DNA of 64,000 nt from Hyunsoonleella aquatilis (GTDB lineage Bacteria; Bacteroidota; Bacteroidia; Flavobacteriales; Flavobacteriaceae), in NCBI RefSeq assembly GCF_014270105.1, contig NZ_JACNMF010000004.1:308944-372943 (forward strand), given 5' to 3'. The position numbers were made by a program, and so were the translations under genes. Shown piece by piece: positions 28,284-38,727 of the stretch. The notes beneath the pieces are model-generated. The model was not told where the DNA came from. It did no database searches and was given only the letters and a program-made list of their open reading frames with translations. Position 1 is the stretch's first letter. Every line of letters begins with the position of its first letter.

Positions 28284-28589
28284 TTACACCTTAATCTCTA
28301 CTTCAACACCACTTGGTAATTCAAGCTTCATCAATGCATCAATTGTTTTTGATGACGAAGAGTAGATATCCAATAATCTCTTATAAGAAGATAATTGAAA
28401 TTGCTCTCTTGATTTCTTGTTTACGTGTGGAGAACGTAAAACAGTGAAAATTTTCTTGTGCGTTGGTAATGGAATTGGCCCAGTTACCACAGCTCCAGTG
28501 CTTTTTACTGTTTTTACAATCTTATCAGCAGATTTATCTACTAAATTGTGATCGTAAGACTTAAGTTTTATTCTGATTTTTTGACTCAT
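28284..28589 (-). CDS. rpsJ: 30S ribosomal protein S10
   Basis: 101 residues. [20 protein letters not shown], then [20 protein letters not shown] and the C-terminal half ending GVEVEIKV. It also pairs with NusB in antitermination. Follows fusA directly (11 bp); tuf is not between them, as in other Bacteroidota. Confidence 0.98.
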   Translation of the reverse strand: MSQKIRIKLKSYDHNLVDKSADKIVKTVKSTGAVVTGPIPLPTHKKIFTVLRSPHVNKKSREQFQLSSYKRLLDIYSSSSKTIDALMKLELPSGVEVEIKV

Positions 28590-28600
28590 TTTCTTAAATT

Positions 28601-30727
28601 TTAAGCTTCAACGCCTTTAGCCGCTTTTATTACTTCTTCAGAAATGTTTGAAGGAGTTTCAGCATAGTGTGAAAATTCCATTGTTGATGTCGCACGACCT
28701 GATGATAATGTCCTTAATGTAGTTACATACCCGAACATTTCAGATAATGGCACAGTAGCTTTTACAGTTTTTGCACCAGCTCTATCCCCCATGTCACTTA
28801 CCTGACCTCTTCTTCTATTCAAATCACCAACAATATCACCCATGTTTTCTTCAGGAGTAATTACCTCAAGCTTCATGATAGGCTCCATGATTACAGCTTT
28901 TGCCGCTTTTGCAGCAGCTTTAAATCCGAGCTTTGCCGCCAATTCGAATGATAACTGATCAGAATCCACATCGTGGTAAGAACCATCCGTTAAGGTAACT
29001 TTCATAGAGTCCACTTCATATCCAGCCAATGGCCCGTTAACCATAGCCATTTTGAATCCTTTTTCAACAGAAGGAACAAATTCCTTTGGTACGTTACCAC
29101 CTTTGATCTCAGAAACAAATTCAAGACCTTGTTTTCCTTCTTCAGCAGGCTCTAATGTAAATACGATATCGGCAAATTTACCACGTCCACCAGATTGTTT
29201 CTTATAAACTTCTCTGTGTTCTGCACGCTGTGTAATCGCTTCTTTATACTCTACTTGAGGTTGACCTTGGTTTACTTCAACCTTAAACTCACGCTTCAAA
29301 CGGTCAACAATAATATCTAAGTGAAGCTCGCCCATTCCAGAAATAATAGTCTGTCCTGAAGCCTCATCAGTTCTAGCTGTAAATGTTGGATCTTCTTCAG
29401 ATAATTTAGCCAAAGCCATACCCAATTTATCTACATCAGCCTTAGTTTTAGGCTCAACTGCAATACCGATTACTGGATCTGGGAAATCCATAGATTCTAA
29501 TACAATAGGATTCTTTTCATCAGACATAGTGTCACCAGTCTTGATATCCTTAAATCCTACCGCAGCACCAATGTCACCAGCTTCAATAAAATCAATTGCA
29601 TTTTGTTTGTTGGAATGCATCTGGTAGATACGAGAGATACGCTCTTTTTTACCAGAACGGTTGTTCAAGATATAAGAACCGGCATCTAAACGACCAGAAT
29701 ATGCTCTAAAGAACGCCAAGCGACCAACAAAAGGATCGGTAGCAATTTTAAATGCCAAAGCCGAAAATGGCTCTTTTGCATCTGGCTTACGTACAGCCTC
29801 TTCTCCTGTTCTTGGATCAGTACCTACAATACTATCTCTATCCGTTGGGGAAGGCAAGTAACGGCAAACGGCATCCAATAAAAACTGAACCCCTTTATTT
29901 TTGAACGAAGACCCACAGATCATTGGGATAATGGCCATATCCATTACAGCAGCCCTAAGCGCAGCGTGCACTTCCTCTTCTGTAATAGAATCTTCATCTT
30001 CCATGAACTTCTCTAAAAGGTTTTCATCATAAGTGGCCACCTCTTCAATCAATAAAGCTCTGTATTTTTTCGCTTCTTCCTGTAATTCTTCAGGAATATC
30101 GATCACGTCAAATGTAGCCCCTAGAGTTTCATCGTGCCAAACGATAGCTCTGTTCTTCACTAGGTCTACCACACCTTTAAAGTCTGCCTCATCACCAATA
30201 TTTAATACGATTGGCACGGCATTAGACTTCAACATATCTTTTACTTGCTGGCAAACCCCTAAAAAGTTAGAACCTTGACGGTCCATCTTGTTAACGAAAC
30301 CAATACGAGGCACTTTATAGTTGTCAGCCAATCTCCAGTTAGTTTCAGATTGAGGCTCAACACCATCAACTGCACTAAATAAGAAAACCAATCCATCCAA
30401 TACACGTAATGACCGGTTTACCTCAACGGTAAAATCCACGTGGCCTGGAGTATCAATAATATTGAAGTGGTATCCCTTAGTTTCATCGGTGGGCTGTCCA
30501 TTCTTTAAAGGAAAGTTCCATGTACAAGTAGTAGCAGCAGAAGTAATAGTAATACCTCTTTCCTGCTCTTGCTCCATCCAGTCCATGGTTGCAGCTCCAT
30601 CATGTACCTCACCAATTTTATGGGAAACACCAGTATAATAAAGAATACGCTCGGTAGTAGTTGTTTTTCCTGCGTCAATATGCGCAGCAATACCTATATT
30701 TCTAGTATATTTTAAATCTCTTGCCAT
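28601..30727 (-). CDS. fusA: Translation elongation factor G
   Basis: 708 residues. The GTPase domain has G1 [16 protein letters not shown], the switch I region with RGITI, G3 DTPGHVDF and G4 NKMD. Domains II-V follow, with [18 protein letters not shown] and the C-terminal [20 protein letters not shown]. Catalyses ribosomal translocation. Co-transcribed with rpsG (3 bp upstream) and rpsJ. Confidence 0.99.
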   Translation of the reverse strand: MARDLKYTRNIGIAAHIDAGKTTTTERILYYTGVSHKIGEVHDGAATMDWMEQEQERGITITSAATTCTWNFPLKNGQPTDETKGYHFNIIDTPGHVDFTVEVNRSLRVLDGLVFLFSAVDGVEPQSETNWRLADNYKVPRIGFVNKMDRQGSNFLGVCQQVKDMLKSNAVPIVLNIGDEADFKGVVDLVKNRAIVWHDETLGATFDVIDIPEELQEEAKKYRALLIEEVATYDENLLEKFMEDEDSITEEEVHAALRAAVMDMAIIPMICGSSFKNKGVQFLLDAVCRYLPSPTDRDSIVGTDPRTGEEAVRKPDAKEPFSALAFKIATDPFVGRLAFFRAYSGRLDAGSYILNNRSGKKERISRIYQMHSNKQNAIDFIEAGDIGAAVGFKDIKTGDTMSDEKNPIVLESMDFPDPVIGIAVEPKTKADVDKLGMALAKLSEEDPTFTARTDEASGQTIISGMGELHLDIIVDRLKREFKVEVNQGQPQVEYKEAITQRAEHREVYKKQSGGRGKFADIVFTLEPAEEGKQGLEFVSEIKGGNVPKEFVPSVEKGFKMAMVNGPLAGYEVDSMKVTLTDGSYHDVDSDQLSFELAAKLGFKAAAKAAKAVIMEPIMKLEVITPEENMGDIVGDLNRRRGQVSDMGDRAGAKTVKATVPLSEMFGYVTTLRTLSSGRATSTMEFSHYAETPSNISEEVIKAAKGVEA

Positions 30728-30730
30728 GTC

Positions 30731-31207
30731 TTAGAATCTAAAGTGGGAGAATGCCTTATTGGCTTCTGCCATTTTATGGGTATCAACTCTTTTCTTCACT
30801 GCTGCACCTTCTTCCTTGGCTGCTGCCAAAATTTCGGCTGCCAAGCGTTGCGCCATAGATTTTTCGTTACGCTTGCGCGAATATCCGATTAACCATTTCA
30901 TTGCAGTTGAAATTTTTCTATCTGGACGAATCTGCATTGGGATTTGAAAGGTTGCTCCACCTACACGACGGCTACGCACCTCTACGTGAGGCATCACGTT
31001 TGATAGGGCATCTTTCCAAATTTCCAAAGCCGATTTTTCCTCATCAGTCTTTTTAGCATCAACGATATCAATTGCATCGTAAAATACTTTGAACGCCACA
31101 GACTTCTTACCGTCCCACATCATGTTGTTCACAAAACGTGTTACCAACTGATCGTTAAATCTTGGGTCTGGTAAAAGTGGCCTTTTTTTCGCTGCTCTTT
31201 TTCTCAT
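30731..31207 (-). CDS. rpsG: 30S ribosomal protein S7
   Basis: 158 residues. [40 protein letters not shown] and [19 protein letters not shown] are the S7 core. Organises the 3' major domain of 16S rRNA at the tRNA exit. 20 bp after rpsL. Confidence 0.98.
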   Translation of the reverse strand: MRKRAAKKRPLLPDPRFNDQLVTRFVNNMMWDGKKSVAFKVFYDAIDIVDAKKTDEEKSALEIWKDALSNVMPHVEVRSRRVGGATFQIPMQIRPDRKISTAMKWLIGYSRKRNEKSMAQRLAAEILAAAKEEGAAVKKRVDTHKMAEANKAFSHFRF

Positions 31208-31227
31208 GTCTTCTTCTTAAAGTTTAA

Positions 31228-31602
31228 TTACTTCTTAGGGCGTTTAGCACCGTACTTAGATCTGCGTTGGGTTCTTCCAGCAACACCTGCTGTATCCAAA
31301 GCTCCACGAACAACGTGGTATCTAACACCTGGTAAATCCTTAACCCTTCCACCTCTAACCAATACTATCGAGTGCTCTTGTAGATTGTGTCCTTCGCCGC
31401 CGATATATGCATTAACCTCGTTTCCGTTTGTTAAACGTACCCTTGCTACCTTTCTCATTGCAGAGTTAGGTTTTTTAGGAGTAGTTGTGTAAACACGAGT
31501 ACATACACCACGTCTTTGCGGACAAGAATCCAAAGCAGCCGATTTACTCTTCTTGGTTATTTTGGCTCTTCCTTTTCTTACTAATTGTGAAATTGTTGGC
31601 AT
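31228..31602 (-). CDS. rpsL: 30S ribosomal protein S12
   Basis: 124 residues, first gene of the supercluster. The decoding-centre loops read [17 protein letters not shown] and [17 protein letters not shown]. Both carry the lysines found in streptomycin-sensitive S12 proteins, so no resistance substitution is seen. A consensus promoter lies 45 nt upstream. Confidence 0.99.
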   Translation of the reverse strand: MPTISQLVRKGRAKITKKSKSAALDSCPQRRGVCTRVYTTTPKKPNSAMRKVARVRLTNGNEVNAYIGGEGHNLQEHSIVLVRGGRVKDLPGVRYHVVRGALDTAGVAGRTQRRSKYGAKRPKK

Positions 31603-31628
31603 ATAATTTTACTATAAAATTTTATTAA

Positions 31629-31642
31629 CCTCTATTTAGAGG
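31629..31642 (-). promoter_or_regulatory. Leader hairpin of the str operon
   Basis: cctcta / tagagg form a perfect 6-bp stem with a 2-nt loop just downstream of the -7 box, so it would lie at the very 5' end of the rpsL transcript. Confidence 0.35.
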
Positions 31643-31646
31643 CGTG

Positions 31647-31677
31647 CAAAGGTAGAAATTAAAATGAATTATTCAAA
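31647..31677 (-). promoter_or_regulatory. Promoter of rpsL-rpsG-fusA-rpsJ
   Basis: The minus strand reads TTTG (31674-31677), 19 nt, then TACCTTTG (31647-31654). This is an exact match to the Bacteroidota sigma consensus TTTG-N19-TAnnTTTG. The best promoter in the window. Confidence 0.8.
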
Positions 31678-31736
31678 CCGTAGTTCGTTAATTTTGAATA
31701 CTTTTTAAAAATAGGGTTTCAGGGCATATTAAAACT

Positions 31737-33530
31737 GTGGTTTTTCCGTTAGATTTACACCTAAAAAACCGAAGTTTGAAGACGGAAGATAGAAGAAAAA
31801 CAAGCATCCCTCAATTCTGCAAATACTTTTTTCACGTGAATAAACTTGGCTTTTTACTCCTTATTATATGTATGTGGTTTTCTTCGGAAGGGGTTGCACA
31901 AAATTTATATTTACATATACATGGTAAAACTGATGCAGATACTGCGGTTATTGATTCGCTTGGCTATACCAAAAGACACGAAAATTTCCTTTCTATAAAA
32001 TCTGAGGTGGATAGCTTGAAACGCCAAATCAATAAAATGGGATTTATTGAAAACCGATTGCTCGAACTCAAAAAGAAAAACGATTCCGTATTCAATGCAA
32101 AATTTCACCTAAAACAAAAATTCAACACCATATATATATATTACAATTCCGAAGACGTCGATTCATCACTTTTGAATTCTATTTCTGAAAACGTTACAAA
32201 TACTTATTTCACCATAAATATTGAAGATGCGGCATATGCTCTAAACTTCTTAAATTCCGAATTGACAAACAAGGGCCTTCCGTTTGCAAAGTTGAAACTA
32301 TTAAATATTAAGAAAAAGAACAGCAACGACCTTCGGGCAGATTTGAGAATCATATCCAATCAGAAGAAAAGAACCATTGACGACATCAAAATTGTGGGTT
32401 ATGAGAAATTCCCAAAGTCGTTCGTAAAACATTATTTAAAATTGAAACCCTTCCAGATTTTTGATTTGGCAACTATCGAAAAGAAAACCGAGCAATTGAA
32501 CAACCTTAGATTTGCCAATCAAGTAAAACCACCCGAAGTTTTGTTTCAGGAAGACTCTACATCCTTATATATATATGTAGAAAAAGCAAAAAGCAACACC
32601 TTTGACGGATTTTTGGGGTTTGGCACAAATGAGGACACCAATAGATTGGAATTTGATGGCTTCCTTAACTTGAGGCTTATCAATAATTTGAATTATGGTG
32701 AATTGTTTAGCCTACTTTATAAAAGTGATGAAAATGATCAGGACACTTTTGATGCGCGATTGGAACTGCCCTATTTATTCGGCTCCTCCATCGGTGTGGA
32801 TTTAAACCTGAGAATCTTCAGAAAGGATTCCTCTTTCACCACCACTGACCAGAAAGCTAGAATAAATTACCAAATAAATGCATTGCACAAAGTTTCGGCC
32901 GGTATTTCAAGTACGGCATCCAGCAATTTAAGGTCAGAAAACGTTGTGCTTTCGCTTCAAGATTACAACTCTACATTTTTCACAGCTTCATACGAATATT
33001 TGAAACCAACCTTTTACGATAGGTTGTTCCCAATAAAATCTAACTTTTATCTGGAATCCAACTTTGGTAACCGCACCTCCTCCAATATTAAAACACAGCA
33101 ATCCCTTTTTGTTTTAAAAGCCTATAATAATTTCAAATTGAATAGAAAAAATAGTATCTATCTGAATGCGGATGCGGCAAATCTCATTTCGGATAATTAT
33201 TTTGAAAATGAACTCTTGCGTTTTGGGGGCATCAACTCTATTCGGGGTTTTGAGGAGAATAGCTTGTTTGCGTCTTTATTTGGCGTTTTGAACACAGAAT
33301 ACAGATACCGTTTAAGTAATTCCATTTACATCCATTCCATTACGGACGTGGCCTATTTCGAGAATAAGATATCGGATATCAAGGAAAAACTCTTTGGATT
33401 TGGGTTTGGTTTTGGAATATTGACCAATTCAGGTCTGCTGAAATTTAACTATGCCAACGGTAAAAATGAAAACCAAAAATTTAAGCTGTCCAATTCTAAA
33501 ATCCATATTAGTTTGGTTGCTCAATTCTAG
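31737..33530 (+). CDS. Omp85/TamA-like outer-membrane beta-barrel protein
   Basis: 597 residues in the longest frame. The signal peptide is LGFLLLIICMWFSSEGVAQ, preceded by about 33 hydrophilic residues. A GTG at 31836 (VNKLGF) would start directly before the signal peptide and is the more likely start. The mature protein has a coiled-coil-like segment (about 75-115), POTRA-like regions (residues 120-260, with DIKIVGYEKFPKSFVKHYL) and a C-terminal barrel containing GGINSIRGFEENSLF, the RGF-type motif of Omp85 proteins. Likely role is insertion of proteins into, or transport across, the outer membrane. It is shorter and more divergent than BamA. Transcribed alone, divergent from the ribosomal block. 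Confidence 0.7.
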   Translation: MVFPLDLHLKNRSLKTEDRRKTSIPQFCKYFFHVNKLGFLLLIICMWFSSEGVAQNLYLHIHGKTDADTAVIDSLGYTKRHENFLSIKSEVDSLKRQINKMGFIENRLLELKKKNDSVFNAKFHLKQKFNTIYIYYNSEDVDSSLLNSISENVTNTYFTINIEDAAYALNFLNSELTNKGLPFAKLKLLNIKKKNSNDLRADLRIISNQKKRTIDDIKIVGYEKFPKSFVKHYLKLKPFQIFDLATIEKKTEQLNNLRFANQVKPPEVLFQEDSTSLYIYVEKAKSNTFDGFLGFGTNEDTNRLEFDGFLNLRLINNLNYGELFSLLYKSDENDQDTFDARLELPYLFGSSIGVDLNLRIFRKDSSFTTTDQKARINYQINALHKVSAGISSTASSNLRSENVVLSLQDYNSTFFTASYEYLKPTFYDRLFPIKSNFYLESNFGNRTSSNIKTQQSLFVLKAYNNFKLNRKNSIYLNADAANLISDNYFENELLRFGGINSIRGFEENSLFASLFGVLNTEYRYRLSNSIYIHSITDVAYFENKISDIKEKLFGFGFGFGILTNSGLLKFNYANGKNENQKFKLSNSKIHISLVAQF

Positions 33531-33835
33531 CCTTAAAATTTCTATTCCACACTAAAAAATTAGCCTTATGAAAAATCGATTTAGTCTTTAAGGATTTGAA
33601 ATCAATCCACTTATACAAAAAAGGCACAACTATTATGCGCGCATAATTAAATAGTAAGCAAATAAAAGAATTTACAGTAAATCCTAAATTTTGATAAATT
33701 TAATTGTAACAAATTCTCGTTTTTTTATAAAAAACACAATCAATTTGGAACCGAAACTCAAATTTTAACCAAATTTTATTGTTTAATTAACTTTATTTTA
33801 TGATTTTTGACACGACTAATTCAAATAATTATAAA
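33531..33835 (+). promoter_or_regulatory. Upstream region of the SusC gene, with palindromes
   Basis: 305 bp without a gene. A perfect palindrome attatgcgcgcataat (33632-33647) is nearly the same as the operator in front of the MarR gene at 62326-62343. A second palindrome, atttacagtaaat, lies at 33670-33682. A near-consensus -7 box (taaattttg) follows at about 33685. The long leader is typical of susC genes. Confidence 0.5.
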
Positions 33836-36800
33836 ATGAAAACAAAGTTTAGTGGAATTCTAACGCTATTACTGGCGTTTGTCGTGCATCTATCTTTTGC
33901 ACAAGAAAGGACAATTTCAGGTACGGTAAATGATGGATCTGGTCTGCCCTTGCCTGGAACAACTGTCTTAGTTAAAGGTACAACTACTGGTACTTCTACA
34001 GATTTCGATGGTAAATATTCTATTACTGCAAACCAAGGGGCTACCCTTGTTTTTAGTTTTGTTGGGTATTCTACCCAAGAAGTTACCGTAGGTGCCTCAA
34101 ACACAATTAACGTAACGCTCAAGGAAGATGCGGCGGCATTAGAGGAAGTTGTTGTAACGGCCTTCGGTATCAAAAGGAATCCGAAGAATTTGGGATATGC
34201 AGTTAGTACAGTTGAAGCTGAAGAGGTGATTGAGAACTCTGAACCAGATTTAGTACGTTCGTTAACTGGTAAAGTACCTGGTGTTGACGTAAATTTCTCT
34301 ACTGGTGTAGCTGGTGTTTCCAACAGAATTCAAATTCGTGGTGCAACTAACTTAGGCGGTGGCCAACCACTTATCATTGTTGATGGTGTTGCCTATGACA
34401 ACACGCAGATTACAACGACAAGCCAAACTACTGGCGGTGGTGGTTACGAATCTGGTATTTCATCCTTAGATCCTAATAGCATTGAGTCTATTAACATCCT
34501 TAAAAGTACGGCTGCGGCGGCACTTTATGGTTCCAGAGCATCTAATGGTGTTATTGTTATTACAACTAAAGGTGGTAGTGCATCCGGCAATACGAACAGA
34601 AAACTGGATATCAGCATAAATTCGGGTACCTATTTCGAAGAAATAGCTAACCTTCCTGAATATCAAAATAAATATGGAAATGGGGTAAATTACGGTTATG
34701 TAAATGCAAATGGTTCTTGGGGACCTGCTTTTGACACCTTAGAAACTATTCCAACTTGGCCAAACTTGCTTAATGCATTTCCAGATCAGTTTGGTCCTAC
34801 AGTACCTTATGAGGCTAAGCCAAATAACGTAAAGGATCTATTTAGAACAGGGGTTGTATTAGATAACTCTATCTCTGCTTCTTATGGTGGTGATAAAGGC
34901 AGTTTTAATGTAACACTTTCTGATTTACAACAAGAAGGTTATATTCCTTTTAACACGTATGACAGAACTTCCATTTCAGTTGGAGGTACTTTTAAATTAT
35001 CCAACAATTTTACTGTTGGCGGTAATATGAGTTACTCTCACACTGATCAGGTTGGTCCATTCCTAGGGAATAACCAATTTGCGGGATCTGCCGGTTCCTT
35101 TGCCCGTGCATTGTGGCTAGGAAGAACTTGGGATCTTAATTTACCTTACACCGATCCTGTTACCGGTGGTTCTGTTACTCCAAATAATGGTTGGGATCAC
35201 CCGTTATGGGCTTGGGAGAATGATCAAATCATTACAGCTACGCATAGGACAGTTGCGAATTACAACATGTCTTATGAGTTTAATGACAACATTTCTGCGT
35301 TATTCAGAATTGGTTTAAACAAATACGACTTAGAAAGAAAGCAAATTCGTCACCAAGCTTCAAGAGCGTCTTTAACAGATGGTGGTTCGCTTCAATTTGA
35401 TAATGCCACTAACGAAGATATCGAATCTACACTTCTAGTGAATTTTGATTATGACATTACAGAGGATATTGGTTTCAGTGCTATTGTTGGTGCAAACAGC
35501 TTACAAAATTCTTTTAAAAGAGACACCTATAATGGTAGCACCTTTGTAGTTCCTGGGATTTATACCCTAAGAAATACTATTAATCAGGCCAGTGATTTCG
35601 ATCTTTTTACTCGTAAACGGAATTTTGGTGTATTTGGTGATGTAACATTCTCATACAAAGATTTTCTTTTCTTAAACGCAACGGGAAGAAATGACTGGAG
35701 CTCCACGTTACCAATAGACAATAGATCATATTTTTATCCATCTGTAAGTGGCTCTGTAATTTTAACGGAAGCACTTAACTTAAACAGTAATACGCTTACA
35801 TATGCGAAATTAAGAGGTGGTTACGCCAGTGTTGGTCGGGATGCAGATCCTGAATTCTTAAATGTTGTTTACACCGTAGGCCAAGCATTTAATAGTATAC
35901 CGGTGATTAGCCAACAGAATTCAGCAGGCGACTTTGTTTTAGGAGATCAAGAAATTACTCCTGAATTTACGGATGAATTGGAATTGGGTCTAGACTTGGA
36001 ATTCTTTAATAGACGTATTGCACTTGACTTTACATGGTATAAAAAAGTGACAACTGATTTGATCGCTGAGGTAGCTGTACCAAGAACAAGTGGTTTTGAC
36101 GAATTTGTCACCAATATTGGTGAGATGGAGAACACCGGCGTGGAAATTGGTTTGACCTTGGTACCATTTCAAACAGAGAATTTCGAGTGGACTTCATTCA
36201 CAACCTTTACAAGTAATGAAAATACCGTAACTGAGCTGGTTGATGGATTAGACAGAGTGCAGTTGGCTCCGCAACAAATTGCTTATGCACAGGTAGGAGA
36301 GCCATTTGGTGTGTTCTATGGTACTCGCTTTGCAAGAGATGATGAAGGTAATTATCTTATAAATCAAGCAGGTGGTGGTATTATTCAGGATTTGCAAAAT
36401 GGTGTAGTTGGTGATCCAAACCCTGATTTTAAGGTTGGTTTTATCAATACTTTTAGATATAAAAACTTATCTTTACGTACCCAATTTGATTGGAGAGAAG
36501 GCGGAGATATCCGTTCCATCAGTATTACGTCACTTCTTGGGCGTGGTGTAACAAGAGATACAGAGGATAGAGAGCGAACTTTCGTAATTCCAGGTTTCTT
36601 GGGTGATGGTGCTGGAAATCCAATACTTGACGGTAGCGGGAATAAAATACCAAATACTACCCAAATTGACATGAACGAGCTGTATTTCTCTCCTGCTGGG
36701 GGTAATACGTTCGGAATAAATTCAACGGATGAAGCCAATATTTTTGACGGTACTGTGTTTAGACTAAGAGAGGTGAGCCTAGCTTATGACGTACCTGCCA

Positions 36801-37003
36801 ACCTTTTAAAGAAGACGCCGTTTGGAAAAGTAAGCTTCAGTATTGTAGGCAATAACCTTTGGTATTTTGCACCGAATGTACCAAAATACACGAATTTCGA
36901 CCCAGAAGTAACGTCGTTTGGTAATGGTGCAGTTCAAGGTATTGAAAATACAACCGCCCCAACGGCCAAGCGATATGGATTTAAGGTTAATGTAACATTT
37001 TAA
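33836..37003 (+). CDS. SusC/RagA-family TonB-dependent outer-membrane transporter
   Basis: 1055 residues from the ATG at 33836 (MKTKFSGILTLLLAFVVHLS, signal peptide ending SFAQ). An ATG at 33800 would add 12 residues before the signal and is unlikely. After the signal come a carboxypeptidase-regulatory-like domain (RTISGTVNDGSGLPLPGTTV, about 25-105), then the plug domain with VVVTAFGIKR and LYGSRASNGVIVITTKGG. A 22-strand-type barrel follows, ending in an aromatic-terminated strand (KVNVTF). Takes up a nutrient together with the SusD-like lipoprotein encoded 13 bp downstream. No glycoside hydrolase or peptidase lies nearby, so the substrate cannot be inferred. Confidence 0.95.
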   Translation: MKTKFSGILTLLLAFVVHLSFAQERTISGTVNDGSGLPLPGTTVLVKGTTTGTSTDFDGKYSITANQGATLVFSFVGYSTQEVTVGASNTINVTLKEDAAALEEVVVTAFGIKRNPKNLGYAVSTVEAEEVIENSEPDLVRSLTGKVPGVDVNFSTGVAGVSNRIQIRGATNLGGGQPLIIVDGVAYDNTQITTTSQTTGGGGYESGISSLDPNSIESINILKSTAAAALYGSRASNGVIVITTKGGSASGNTNRKLDISINSGTYFEEIANLPEYQNKYGNGVNYGYVNANGSWGPAFDTLETIPTWPNLLNAFPDQFGPTVPYEAKPNNVKDLFRTGVVLDNSISASYGGDKGSFNVTLSDLQQEGYIPFNTYDRTSISVGGTFKLSNNFTVGGNMSYSHTDQVGPFLGNNQFAGSAGSFARALWLGRTWDLNLPYTDPVTGGSVTPNNGWDHPLWAWENDQIITATHRTVANYNMSYEFNDNISALFRIGLNKYDLERKQIRHQASRASLTDGGSLQFDNATNEDIESTLLVNFDYDITEDIGFSAIVGANSLQNSFKRDTYNGSTFVVPGIYTLRNTINQASDFDLFTRKRNFGVFGDVTFSYKDFLFLNATGRNDWSSTLPIDNRSYFYPSVSGSVILTEALNLNSNTLTYAKLRGGYASVGRDADPEFLNVVYTVGQAFNSIPVISQQNSAGDFVLGDQEITPEFTDELELGLDLEFFNRRIALDFTWYKKVTTDLIAEVAVPRTSGFDEFVTNIGEMENTGVEIGLTLVPFQTENFEWTSFTTFTSNENTVTELVDGLDRVQLAPQQIAYAQVGEPFGVFYGTRFARDDEGNYLINQAGGGIIQDLQNGVVGDPNPDFKVGFINTFRYKNLSLRTQFDWREGGDIRSISITSLLGRGVTRDTEDRERTFVIPGFLGDGAGNPILDGSGNKIPNTTQIDMNELYFSPAGGNTFGINSTDEANIFDGTVFRLREVSLAYDVPANLLKKTPFGKVSFSIVGNNLWYFAPNVPKYTNFDPEVTSFGNGAVQGIENTTAPTAKRYGFKVNVTF

Positions 37004-37016
37004 AAAATAAAAAAGC

Positions 37017-38714
37017 ATGAAAAATTCAAGTTTTAAGAAGTATTTTAAGTACTTTTTATCAGCACTCATCTTATCCGTTACATTCGGGTGCGATAAATAC
37101 TTAGACGTCGATACGGATCAGGATAACCCAACCGTAGCGCCTTTAAATCTATTATTAACGGATATTCAATACAATACCATAGCCAACTCAGGAAATTTTA
37201 ATTTCTGGTCGGCAGATTTGATTTCGGTTTACACCCATCAGTTTACTGCTAGGGAAGAACAAGATCAATATGGTATTAAGTCTGATAATATTAATTTAAA
37301 TAATGAGTGGGAAAATACATTTTTAGGCCTCAATAACCTTGAAACCCTAATATCCCAGGCTGCAGATCAGGAAAACCTGGTGTATTTAGGTATTGGTCAA
37401 ATTCTCAAGGCTTATCTTATTACTTTAACCGTAGACTTATACGGTGATGTGCCATTTACCGAAGCAACTAGCCTAACTTCTGGGGTTGTAAGTCCAGCTT
37501 TTGATGATGATGAGGCTATTTATCAGGCGGCAATGGATCTTTTAGATCAAGGAAAAGCTAATGTAAACAGTGGCACAGGTTTACTTCCAGGTGCCGATGA
37601 TTTGATTTATGGAGGGGATGTAGATCAATGGACTAAGTTTGCCAACTCCTTCAAATTAAAACTGTTAAATCAAGTGCGTTCTACCTCGCTTTACTCGCAG
37701 AGTGCGGTTGATGCCTTGGTTAACGAAGGTAATTTCTTTTCGTCAAGCGCAGATGATTTTGAGTTTGATCATACGGCCAATATTGCTCCTTCTGATGAGC
37801 GTAATCAATTGTTTCAAAGTGCTTATGGTGGCGCACAGGTTACTCACTATATTAGTCCTTGGTTCTACGAAATCCTAATGGGCATGAACCCTAATATCCA
37901 CACTGGCACTGTTGACCCTCGAATTCCATACTATTGGGTAAACCAGTTACAAGATGGTCAATTCCCAAGAGATCAGGGTGATACTGACACTGGGGACCCA
38001 AATGCAGATTACTGGGATAGATCTACAGGATTCTTTAGTATTCGTTTTGGTAGTATAGGACCTGATAGGGATCATGCGGTTCAAACGGATGCTACATTCC
38101 CTGGTATTTTCCCTTGTGGTGGTCGATATGATGACAATGCCGGATTTGCAAGAACCATTACTAGTGGTACTGGTGTTGCTCCAAAACGTATGTTTACCTA
38201 TGACGAGCTACTATATGTTATGGCCGAAATGATGCATGCAGGCGTTATTACTGGTGATGCAGGTGACAAATTAGAAGAAGCCATGACCGCTAGTTTTGCT
38301 AAGGTTGATGAAGTTGTAGCTGGAACAGGAACCACTCAAACTGTACCTGTTTTGTCAGGTTCCACTGAAGTTACCGACTTTATAGCTGCTATCATTGCTG
38401 AATTTGACGCGGCAAGCTCTGAAAAGCAATTAGAAATTATTATGACCCAAAAGTGGACCGCTACATTCGGCGATCCAATCGATCAATATACAGATTACAG
38501 AAGAACAGGATATCCTATTTTAGCCGACCCTTCTGCTAACTCTGGTGAGTACCAATTAGATAACGGTGATGGTTGGCCTTTAGATGATACGTTAACAACG
38601 TTGAACAACCAATTCCAGACAGCAATGTTCTGGCCGCAAAACGAATTGGACCTTAATCAAAATGCTCCAGAGCAAAAAGATGCTACATCTTACAAAATTT
38701 TCTGGGATAACTAA
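37017..38714 (+). CDS. SusD/RagB-family nutrient-binding lipoprotein
   Basis: 565 residues. Lipoprotein signal with lipobox SVTFGC (Cys25). The mature part has the helical TPR-like pattern of the second SusD class (SusD/RagB nutrient-binding outer-membrane lipoprotein), with YLGIGQILKAYLITLTVDLY, DVPFTEA, and the late QKWTATFGDPIDQYTDYRRT. Forms the lid over its SusC partner on the cell surface. The pair plus the following lipoprotein makes a three-gene unit closed by a terminator. Confidence 0.93.
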   Translation: MKNSSFKKYFKYFLSALILSVTFGCDKYLDVDTDQDNPTVAPLNLLLTDIQYNTIANSGNFNFWSADLISVYTHQFTAREEQDQYGIKSDNINLNNEWENTFLGLNNLETLISQAADQENLVYLGIGQILKAYLITLTVDLYGDVPFTEATSLTSGVVSPAFDDDEAIYQAAMDLLDQGKANVNSGTGLLPGADDLIYGGDVDQWTKFANSFKLKLLNQVRSTSLYSQSAVDALVNEGNFFSSSADDFEFDHTANIAPSDERNQLFQSAYGGAQVTHYISPWFYEILMGMNPNIHTGTVDPRIPYYWVNQLQDGQFPRDQGDTDTGDPNADYWDRSTGFFSIRFGSIGPDRDHAVQTDATFPGIFPCGGRYDDNAGFARTITSGTGVAPKRMFTYDELLYVMAEMMHAGVITGDAGDKLEEAMTASFAKVDEVVAGTGTTQTVPVLSGSTEVTDFIAAIIAEFDAASSEKQLEIIMTQKWTATFGDPIDQYTDYRRTGYPILADPSANSGEYQLDNGDGWPLDDTLTTLNNQFQTAMFWPQNELDLNQNAPEQKDATSYKIFWDN

Positions 38715-38727
38715 AAAAAGATGAATT

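Noticed and set aside
33829-34323. Minus-strand 164-codon frame opposite the SusC start
   Set aside because: Composition is that of an antisense frame, with serine/threonine/valine-rich residues and no family; the SusC frame is certain.
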